10,359 nt of DNA from Comamonas sp. lk (lineage in GTDB: Bacteria > Pseudomonadota > Gammaproteobacteria > Burkholderiales > Burkholderiaceae_C), in the NCBI GenBank assembly GCA_945901215.1, contig CAMDKE010000072.1:1-10359 (forward strand), read 5' to 3'. A program made the translations under genes and the position numbers. Position 1 is the stretch's first letter. Every line of letters begins with the position of its first letter. The notes under the pieces are model-generated. The model made no database searches. It saw only the letters and a program-made list of their open reading frames with translations, and was not told where the DNA came from. This document shows positions 1 to 5,168 of this stretch, in pieces.

Positions 1-719
1 CTGAGCAAAATAAAGGTCCAGAGCAACAAAAAGAAGGGTAAGTTGACCCAACCTGAACGGCTGTTAGTGCTGACAGACATGTACATGCCCACCACAATAC
101 CCATCATACTCAGCAGTCTTCGCGGTATGCTGATGTCATTCCAAAAATGGGTGAGCGCTGCCAAACTCAGCAGTGAGAACATTAGGGTGTAACTTCCAAA
201 GGTCAGCGGATCAACAAAGTATGTGCCCCGTTGGTTACCAAATGCGCTAGTCGAAAAATGGAAAACTGGCAAGGTCACCAACATCGCAATAGGCAAAATC
301 GTCAGAGTCCATTGCACAGTCAGTGATGGTTCCTTGGGGTTTTTGCTTGCCAACCATCCCCTTCGCAAGGCCATGAAAATCGGGATGCACAATGCCAAGC
401 GCAACGGTGCATCAAAGTTAGGTGGATAAATCTCCCAGCGGAGCAACTGCCCCATGCAAACCGCTAGCAACGGCATGGCAAGTGCAGCAATCACCCAACG
501 ATCTGATCCAACAACAGCCTGTTCAGGCAGTGGGTTGACTGGCGCTTGACGACGAACCAAGTGAACCATGGCCATCAAAGAGGTGATCATGACCAAGGCA
601 TTGGTCCACGACTTGACAGCCAGAAAAAAAACAGGCGAGATCAGTAAAACAAAACGCCAATTCAAAATGTAGTTGGTCATTTCAAAGCCATAGAAAAGAT
701 TGCTCAGTGCGACTGCCAT
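1..719 (-). CDS. O-antigen ligase-like polytopic membrane protein (C-terminus off window)
   Basis: The frame is open from ATG 719 to the window edge (239 codons seen, no stop), so the C-terminal part is missing. The product is very hydrophobic, with about six to seven predicted membrane segments. Two stretches recall the Wzy_C/WaaL ligase superfamily: NFDAPLRLALCIPIF at residues 101-115, and STNSRSGWVNLPFF at 217-230, which corresponds to the conserved S-x-SR(G/S)xW segment before the large periplasmic loop. Family members transfer or polymerise undecaprenyl-linked glycans at the periplasmic face of the inner membrane. The start is uncertain: ATG 719 overlaps the upstream glycosyltransferase by 38 nt, while the in-frame ATG 680 (Met14) lies 1 nt after that gene's stop. 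Neither has a good ribosome-binding site. The tight junction implies co-transcription with the glycosyltransferase. A Wzy-type polymerase is equally possible, and the substrate is unknown. Confidence 0.75.
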   Translation of the reverse strand, partial: MAVALSNLFYGFEMTNYILNWRFVLLISPVFFLAVKSWTNALVMITSLMAMVHLVRRQAPVNPLPEQAVVGSDRWVIAALAMPLLAVCMGQLLRWEIYPPNFDAPLRLALCIPIFMALRRGWLASKNPKEPSLTVQWTLTILPIAMLVTLPVFHFSTSAFGNQRGTYFVDPLTFGSYTLMFSLLSLAALTHFWNDISIPRRLLSMMGIVVGMYMSVSTNSRSGWVNLPFFLLLWTFILL

Positions 720-1500
720 GCAAGGTCATGCCAAATCGGTCTATTTCCGCTTGTCGCCATTGGCGATGTGAAGCTTTCATGCGGTGCCTGGTCATCTTAC
801 GATCAATCCAGCTTTGCTGGTAAAGCTTTCGGTCATTGACCTTGACCAACACATCTTTTTGTTTGATGCCCAGCACCATCTTCATATGGTCTTGTGTGAC
901 TTGGCCAAAGTGATGAATCCATACCGCGCCTGTGGTGGCATGGAGAACATTAAATTTACGAATCTCGTTGTAAAAAAGACCATCTTCAAAGCCCAGCAAC
1001 TTGGGGTCCGCCCTGAAAAACCCCACCTCTTTGAACAGCGACCAGTGCATGCACATGCAAATGGCATTGGAAGAGTTGGGTCTGACTGCGTTTTGCATTG
1101 TTTGTTGCGCATCCAACGCAAAGGCATCAAAGTCGTAATTCAAAACACCATCAATGCGTGCAGGCGATACCAATTTCAATTTTTTTTCGGTCGCATAGGC
1201 AATCAATCGGATAGCAAAATCGTGCGTCACCACGATGTCGTTGTTCATCACAATAGTCCACTCTTTTTGCAGCGCCAAAATACCCTGGTTCCAGGCGGCG
1301 CCACAAGACAAGTTCTCCTTATTTAAAATTACTTGTCCAGGGTTGATGTCGCGTAAGTAGTCTTGGGTGCCATCAGTGGATCCGTTGTCCACAACCACGA
1401 TGTTCTCAAGGGGTACGCCAGCCTTCAGAAGGCTTTGCATGCATTGCTTGGTGTATTCAAGACAATTCCAAGTCGCAAAAGTCACTGCATATTCCGTCAC
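682..1500 (-). CDS. family 2 glycosyltransferase
   Basis: This 272-residue protein has a GT-A fold N-terminus. AVTFATWN (residues 5-12) is the first strand, VVVDNGSTDGT (35-45) is the nucleotide-sugar binding motif, and MNNDIVV (85-91) gives an NND version of the metal-binding DxD. The later GFEDGLFYNEI carries the ED pair expected of the acceptor/catalytic region. It has no membrane segment, so it is probably a cytoplasmic or peripheral enzyme transferring a sugar from a nucleotide donor to a glycan or lipid-linked acceptor. I chose GTG 1500 as start because homology begins immediately after it and a GGGG precedes it by 5 nt. The frame stays open to ATG 1587, but those 29 extra codons lie inside the structured RNA and look unrelated. 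The neighbouring ligase-like gene places it in surface polysaccharide synthesis. Base composition is more AT-rich than the genes to the right, common for such loci. Donor and acceptor cannot be predicted. Confidence 0.85.
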   Translation of the reverse strand: MTEYAVTFATWNCLEYTKQCMQSLLKAGVPLENIVVVDNGSTDGTQDYLRDINPGQVILNKENLSCGAAWNQGILALQKEWTIVMNNDIVVTHDFAIRLIAYATEKKLKLVSPARIDGVLNYDFDAFALDAQQTMQNAVRPNSSNAICMCMHWSLFKEVGFFRADPKLLGFEDGLFYNEIRKFNVLHATTGAVWIHHFGQVTQDHMKMVLGIKQKDVLVKVNDRKLYQQSWIDRKMTRHRMKASHRQWRQAEIDRFGMTLHGSRTEQSFLWL

Positions 1501-1521
1501 ACACACCCCGCAAAAGTGATT

Positions 1522-1540
1522 AAAAAAGTGAAGCCCGTCG
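1522..1540 (-). terminator. weak U-tract after the RNase P-like RNA 3' end
   Basis: The last strand of P1 (CGACGGGCUUC) is followed after AC by six U residues (1527-1522 on the minus strand). No compact G/C hairpin immediately precedes the tract, because the P1 partner lies about 310 nt upstream. Termination would therefore be inefficient or depend on the folded RNA. Partial read-through into the glycosyltransferase at 1500 is expected if no other promoter exists. The tract could instead mark only the 3' processing region. Confidence 0.3.
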
Positions 1541-1859
1541 ATACGCCGGATTCTGTGCGTGCCAGTTGCCCAGCACGTGACCGTCATTCCTCTGGGCTAG
1601 GGGTCAACCACCCGGCTCGGTGCTACCTACCCGCCAACTCAGCAAACCGCCTCACGTTGGCCTACTTGGTATTGCTGCGCGCAGAGTTTGCACGTTTCAC
1701 CTAACAAGCATACCGAAGCATGCCTACTTACTCGTATCTGTTGCTCTGATCCTCACCTCACGGTGAAGAGGCGTTAGCTCCTGCGCTGTCCTGTGCAGTC
1801 TGGACGCCCCTCCAGTGCGACATTTCTGCCCTTGCACCAGCGACGGCCCAGTGAGCTTT
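1530..1859 (-). ncRNA. divergent RNase P RNA-like structured RNA
   Basis: Read on the minus strand, this region carries the bacterial RNase P RNA blocks in order: UAACGCC, GCAACAGA, GGUGAAA, GCAAACUC, AGCAAUACCAAGUAGG, GGGUAGG..GC..GAGCC, AGAGGAAUGACGGUC and ACAGAAUCCGGCGUAUCG. The helices follow the type A plan. P1 pairs 1853-1858 with 1531-1536. P2 pairs 1842-1848 with 1579-1585 (7 bp). P3 pairs 1834-1840 with 1812-1818, capped by an inner stem with a GAAA loop. P9 (1751-1768) has a GUGA loop. P12 (1704-1727, 10 bp) has a UUCG loop. A P15-like stem uses 1634-1660, P18 uses 1601-1613, and P19 (1558-1577, 8 bp) has a GCAA loop. P4 can form between 1799-1807 and 1543-1550, with the bulged U kept at 1804. 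The P13/P14 domain is absent: GGUGAAA is joined almost directly to GCAAACUC. The usual GGAAAGUCCGGGC is replaced by GGGGCGUCCAGAC. Preserved pairing and the upstream promoter argue against simple decay. It may be this genome's only rnpB or a second RNA of changed function. Confidence 0.7.
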
Positions 1860-1866
1860 ACGACGT

Positions 1867-1884
1867 GATTATCGACTGATAATC
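1867..1884. repeat. perfect 7-bp inverted repeat over the -10 element
   Basis: GATTATC and its exact complement GATAATC flank the 4-bp spacer GACT (plus strand). The right-hand arm, read on the minus strand, contains the -10 hexamer of the RNA promoter, so a dimeric repressor bound here would block it. No known operator is recognised. It could also be chance, as the arms are short and AT-rich. Confidence 0.45.
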
Positions 1885-1895
1885 GTTTCTGTCAT
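1868..1895 (-). promoter_or_regulatory. sigma70 promoter of the RNase P-like RNA
   Basis: On the minus strand, ATGACA (1895-1890) is separated by 16 bp from GATAAT (1873-1868). Each hexamer matches the sigma70 consensus at five of six positions. Seven bases separate the -10 from 1860, so transcription would start at about 1859-1861, exactly where the RNA's P1 strand begins. This agreement between two independent observations supports both the promoter and the 5' end. Confidence 0.7.
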
Positions 1896-1927
1896 TGCGC
1901 CTTTGTCCGACATGCGCCTTTGTCCGA
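1896..1927. repeat. two tandem copies of a 15-bp sequence, 17-bp period
   Basis: TGCGCCTTTGTCCGA occurs at 1896-1910 and again, identical, at 1913-1927, separated by CA. The pair begins one base upstream of the -35 of the minus-strand RNA promoter and ends about 20 bp before the oxidoreductase stub. A spacing of 17 bp is not a whole number of helical turns. The pair may be a local duplication rather than paired protein sites. Confidence 0.6.
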
Positions 1928-1947
1928 TCACCACGAACTCGCCAGCC

Positions 1948-2122
1948 ATGATCCGCCTCTCCAAACTCAAACTGCCCTTAGACCCAGCCTTCAAGCCCCC
2001 AAACGCCGAGGACGATCCGCCGATTTACACATCCGCTTTGGCGCCGTTGATCGCTGCCACGTTTGGGCATTTCAGCCACGGACATCAGCCGGTGGCAGGT
2101 GTTCAAGCGCAGTTTCGATGCG
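1948..2122 (+). pseudogene. truncated, frameshifted N-terminal stub of an FAD-dependent oxidoreductase (COG2509-like)
   Basis: From ATG 1948 the frame reads MIRLSKLKLPLDPAF, the characteristic opening of the NAD(P)/FAD-dependent oxidoreductases (COG2509 type) common in Burkholderiales. It continues through SALAPLIAATFG to about 2067. The homology then jumps one frame, from C 2068 onward, and resumes as ISATDISRWQVFKRSFDA at 2069-2122. In intact relatives this segment is followed by RK and several hundred more residues, including the GxGxxG dinucleotide-binding site. Here the sequence leaves the family after about 58 codons and runs into the leader of the MFS gene. The stub thus has both a one-base insertion and a large 3' deletion and cannot bind FAD. 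The family assignment is from recall of the motifs LKLPLD and FKRSFDAR. Confidence 0.7.
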
Positions 2123-2142
2123 CCCCTGACAGATAAAACCCC

Positions 2143-3366
2143 ATGTATCAACCCTCGCTGCCTCAGGACAATCATCGGCGCATCATCACGGCCGGCTTGA
2201 TTGCCTTGGCCACGGCCATGGGCATTGGTCGCTTTGCGTTTACCCCGCTGCTGCCCATGATGTTGCATGATCAGATTATTTCCCTGAGCGATGCCAGTTG
2301 GTTAGCCAGTGCAAACTACATCGGCTATCTGGTGGGTGCCTTGTTTTGTACGTTCGTGCCGTTTTCTAAACCGACTGTGGTGATTCGCATTGGACTTGTC
2401 AGCACATTCTTGCTGACCTTTGGGATGGCAGCAACTTGGGATGCATGCTGGCCCTATTTGCGATTTGCGGCTGGGGTGGCCAGTGCCTTGGTTTTCGTTT
2501 ACACATCTGGCTGGTGCCTGGCTCAGGTGGCATTGCGAGGCCACGCAAGCTTGGGTGCGTTGATTTACATGGGCCCCGGTGCCGGCATTGTGCTCACAGG
2601 AATCGCGGCAAGCGTCATGGTCGCCAACGACTGGCGATCTGCCAGTGGGTGGTTGACTTTCGGCATATTGGCGTTGGGTTTGACTGTCTTGATCTGGCCG
2701 GTATTGAATGGGCGCAACACACTTTTGCCACAAGTGAGCACCCACTTAGCCCACACGAATACGGCAGGCAAGCACTCAAGCGGTGAGGTGACCTTGTTGG
2801 CGTTTGCCTACGGTATTGCCGGTTTTGGCTACATCATCACGGCGACCTTTTTGCCGGTTATTGCCCGGCAAGTACTCGCTGGTTCAGCTTGGCTGGATCT
2901 TTTTTGGCCCATATTGGGGTGCGGAGTCATCGTCGGTGCATTGCTTGCGTCGCGTATGCATCAAGTTCGTGATCTTCGCTGGATGTTAATCGTCTGTTAC
3001 CTGGTACAGGCCATAGGCGTTGCAATGAGCCAGATCCTGCCAAGCCTATTGGGCTTTGCTCTGGGCAGCCTTCTGGTTGGCCTTCCCTTTACGGCAATTA
3101 CTTACTTTGCGATGCAAGAGGCGCGCCGTATCCGACCCCAGCATGTCGCCTCCACCATAGGTTTGCTGACGGCACTGTACGGACTGGGCCAGATTCTTGG
3201 CCCTCCACTGGCGGGCTACATGATTAGCCACGCTGCAACAGCATCGGCAGGGTTCGAAGTCGCCTTAGACATAGCGGCAGGTTCTCTTTTTCTGGGTACT
3301 GCGATTTTTGTCTTGCTGATACGAATGTATCCCGTTGATCGACAATCAAGTGAGAACCAAAGCTAA
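2143..3366 (+). CDS. YbfB/YjiJ-family MFS transporter
   Basis: This is a 407-residue polytopic inner-membrane protein of normal length for a 12-helix major facilitator. GIGRFAFTPLLP at residues 27-38 is the signature of the YbfB/YjiJ group (Pfam MFS_4). A second half with its own hydrophobic segments follows a polar linker near residues 195-215. The C-terminus is a short basic tail. Members are presumed proton-coupled exporters, but physiological substrates are mostly unknown. The start is ATG 2143, with only a weak upstream purine stretch. It begins about 20 nt after the oxidoreductase stub, so the gene may use that gene's old promoter or sit at a deletion junction. It is followed by 94 nt and then the histidine kinase on the same strand, so it may belong to that regulon. 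Confidence 0.87.
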   Translation: MYQPSLPQDNHRRIITAGLIALATAMGIGRFAFTPLLPMMLHDQIISLSDASWLASANYIGYLVGALFCTFVPFSKPTVVIRIGLVSTFLLTFGMAATWDACWPYLRFAAGVASALVFVYTSGWCLAQVALRGHASLGALIYMGPGAGIVLTGIAASVMVANDWRSASGWLTFGILALGLTVLIWPVLNGRNTLLPQVSTHLAHTNTAGKHSSGEVTLLAFAYGIAGFGYIITATFLPVIARQVLAGSAWLDLFWPILGCGVIVGALLASRMHQVRDLRWMLIVCYLVQAIGVAMSQILPSLLGFALGSLLVGLPFTAITYFAMQEARRIRPQHVASTIGLLTALYGLGQILGPPLAGYMISHAATASAGFEVALDIAAGSLFLGTAIFVLLIRMYPVDRQSSENQS

Positions 3367-3460
3367 AAATGTGACTCGGACGCTTCATGGTGTGGCGCGG
3401 ATAATGCCAAGAGTGCCTATCCCTTTCCAACGGTGACAAGCTAACCCATGGACTTCAGCA

Positions 3461-4444
3461 ATGCAGATGTTTGAGCTGCCTCCCTCTGTGCCACAAGACC
3501 CACGCCTCGATCGCCATCGGTCGGTGTCCGATTTGGTGGCCATCATTTGCAGCGTAGCGGTGTTCTTTGTGGTTTCTATGCAGCTTGAACTGGCTGAGCG
3601 CCTGAGCAGTTGGACCCGTAAACATGAACACTGGCAACTGGACGAAATTCCCCTAAGCTTGCTGGTCTTGTCCCTGGCCTTGGTGTGGTTTGGATGGCGC
3701 CGCTGGCGTGAACTCAATCGGGATATGCAAATTCGCAGCCAGTTGGAGCAAAGAAACCTAAACACCCTTGCGCAAAATCGCAGGCTTGCGCAGGAGCTTA
3801 TTCAGGCGCAAGAATCGGAGCGGCGCTTCATTGCACGCGAGTTGCATGATGAATTTGGTCAGTACTGCGTGGTCATCAAGGTCGACGCCGCTCTGGTTGC
3901 GCGGGAATCTCTGCATAAGCAGACCGCAATTTATGCCAGTTCCCAACGTATCTCCGAGGCAGCAGACCACTTGCACCAGGTGCTGCGAGGCATGCTGAGC
4001 CGCCTGCGCCCAACTGGATTGGACGATCTCGGCCTGGTCACTAGTTTGCAACTATTGGCAGAAGGCTGGCAAGCGCAACACGGTATCGATTGCGTGTTCA
4101 AAAGCCACGGGACTTTTGAGGCGCTGGACGAAGCCTGCACCATTACCCTGTACCGCAGCGTGCAGGAAGGTCTTACCAATATCGCCAAGCACGCGCGAGC
4201 CAGCCTGGCCCAAGTCACCATTTCGCGCGGGCCGCAATATGCGGGGACTGGCCACATTGTGCTCACGGTCGTGGATAACGGGGTCGGCCTGCAAAACACC
4301 ACAGGCCGCGCGGGCCTGGGTGTTCTGGGCATGCGGGAGCGTGTCAGTGCCCTAGGCGGCCAACTGAGCCTGGACTGCCCGGCTGGAGGTGGCACACAGT
4401 TGAAAGTGGTTCTGCCCATGCCTGACACAGAGGCCTCGACATGA
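3461..4444 (+). CDS. NarX/NreB-like sensor histidine kinase with minimal periplasmic loop
   Basis: This 327-residue kinase senses an unknown signal and phosphorylates the adjacent response regulator. Two membrane segments (about 24-40 and 63-79) enclose only about 22 periplasmic residues, too few for a folded sensor. A coiled-coil-like linker (about 85-120) leads to a HisKA_3 dimerisation domain with ERRFIARELHDEFGQ (120-134) and the phospho-acceptor His129. The HATPase_c domain follows: N-box EGLTNIAKHA (236-245), VDNGVGL (271-277) and GRAGLGVLGMRERV (282-295). All catalytic motifs are present, so it should be active. The ATG 4441 of the regulator overlaps its stop, implying translational coupling. 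With no sensor domain, the stimulus is probably read in the membrane or from a partner, perhaps the MFS protein upstream or the receptor downstream. That partnership is inference. Confidence 0.9.
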   Translation: MQMFELPPSVPQDPRLDRHRSVSDLVAIICSVAVFFVVSMQLELAERLSSWTRKHEHWQLDEIPLSLLVLSLALVWFGWRRWRELNRDMQIRSQLEQRNLNTLAQNRRLAQELIQAQESERRFIARELHDEFGQYCVVIKVDAALVARESLHKQTAIYASSQRISEAADHLHQVLRGMLSRLRPTGLDDLGLVTSLQLLAEGWQAQHGIDCVFKSHGTFEALDEACTITLYRSVQEGLTNIAKHARASLAQVTISRGPQYAGTGHIVLTVVDNGVGLQNTTGRAGLGVLGMRERVSALGGQLSLDCPAGGGTQLKVVLPMPDTEAST

Positions 4445-5073
4445 TCCGCATCCTGCTGATTGACGACCATGCAGTCGTTCGCGCCGGCTACCGCCGTTTT
4501 CTTGAGCATGGTGAGGGTATGCAGGTGGTAGGCGAGGCAGAGGATGCAGAACAAGGCTATGCGCTGTACCGGCAACACCAACCCGACGTCTGCGTAATCG
4601 ATCTGTCCATGCCAGGTGTTGGAGGGCTTGAGTTGATACGTCGCATCAGCTGCCAAGCGCCGAAAGCCAGTTTGCTCGCGTTCAGCATGCACGAGGAACC
4701 GGTGTTTGCGCAGCGCGCCATACAGGCCGGTGCAAGGGGTTACGTCACCAAACAAAGCGCGCCGGATATCCTGGTGCAGGCCGTGCGCGAATTGCATGCT
4801 GGACGCCGGTTTGTCAGCCAAGACATGGTTCACCAGTTGGCACAAAGCCAAGCGCAGATGCATCCGACCAGTTTGCTGTCTCCCCGGGAGTTTGAGGTCT
4901 TTCGGCTGATTGCCCAAGGACAGTCGGTCCAGGAAGTGGCAGAACAGATCAAGCTAAGCCAAAAGACAGTGGCTAACCACGTGACGAAGCTCAAAGACAA
5001 GCTCGGCGCCACCAATTCTGTGGCGCTGGTTCACCTGGCACTGCGCCACAACGTGATTCCGCACAAGTACTAG
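4441..5073 (+). CDS. LuxR/NarL-family response regulator
   Basis: This 210-residue cytoplasmic transcription factor is the expected partner of the overlapping kinase. The receiver domain (1-118) has the acidic pair D8/D9, phospho-acceptor D54 in VIDLSMPG, the switch residue S82 and K104 in YVTKQSA. The C-terminal LuxR-type helix-turn-helix (about 143-205) contains LLSPREFEVFRLIAQGQSV and LSQKTVANHVTKLKDKLG. The recognition helix has the usual KTVxxH pattern. All phosphotransfer residues are intact. The start is fixed by the ATGA overlap with the kinase stop. The gene lies about 95 nt upstream of the TonB-dependent receptor start, which is the most likely regulated target. I could not identify a convincing operator in that gap. 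Confidence 0.93.
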   Translation: MIRILLIDDHAVVRAGYRRFLEHGEGMQVVGEAEDAEQGYALYRQHQPDVCVIDLSMPGVGGLELIRRISCQAPKASLLAFSMHEEPVFAQRAIQAGARGYVTKQSAPDILVQAVRELHAGRRFVSQDMVHQLAQSQAQMHPTSLLSPREFEVFRLIAQGQSVQEVAEQIKLSQKTVANHVTKLKDKLGATNSVALVHLALRHNVIPHKY

Positions 5074-5168
5074 GGTTTCCCCGCACCAAAGTCGAGAATT
5101 TTTCCCTGTGCCTTCACCGGCTTGTTTTCTAAGCTCGGCGCGTGGCTCAACTCTCACCTGGTTTCATC

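Noticed and set aside
784..1326. 180-codon plus-strand open frame opposite the glycosyltransferase
   Set aside because: Antisense shadow of a clear GT2 gene; no recognisable domain or start signal.
1501..1587. 29-codon N-terminal extension of the glycosyltransferase from ATG 1587
   Set aside because: It lies inside the RNase P-like RNA (P2 and P19 region), and family homology starts only after GTG 1500.
1363..1704. Plus-strand 113-codon open frame across the RNA
   Set aside because: It spans a structured RNA and part of a real gene on the other strand, with no protein family resemblance.
1903..1947. Upstream start (ATG 1903) for the oxidoreductase stub
   Set aside because: The family N-terminus is MIRLSKLKLPLD at 1948; the extra codons come from the tandem repeat.
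3376..3405. Promoter with GATAAT at 3400-3405 before the histidine kinase
   Set aside because: The -10 is plausible, but the best -35 candidate (TCGGAC, 18-bp spacer) matches consensus at only two positions.
3931..4917. Long (328-codon) minus-strand open frame
   Set aside because: It lies opposite the overlapping kinase and regulator genes, whose motifs are unambiguous; composition is that of a shadow frame.
5076..5112. Imperfect direct repeat TTTCCCCGCACC / TTTCCCTGTGCC upstream of the receptor as regulator sites
   Set aside because: Only 9 of 12 positions agree and NarL-type sites are too degenerate to judge by eye.
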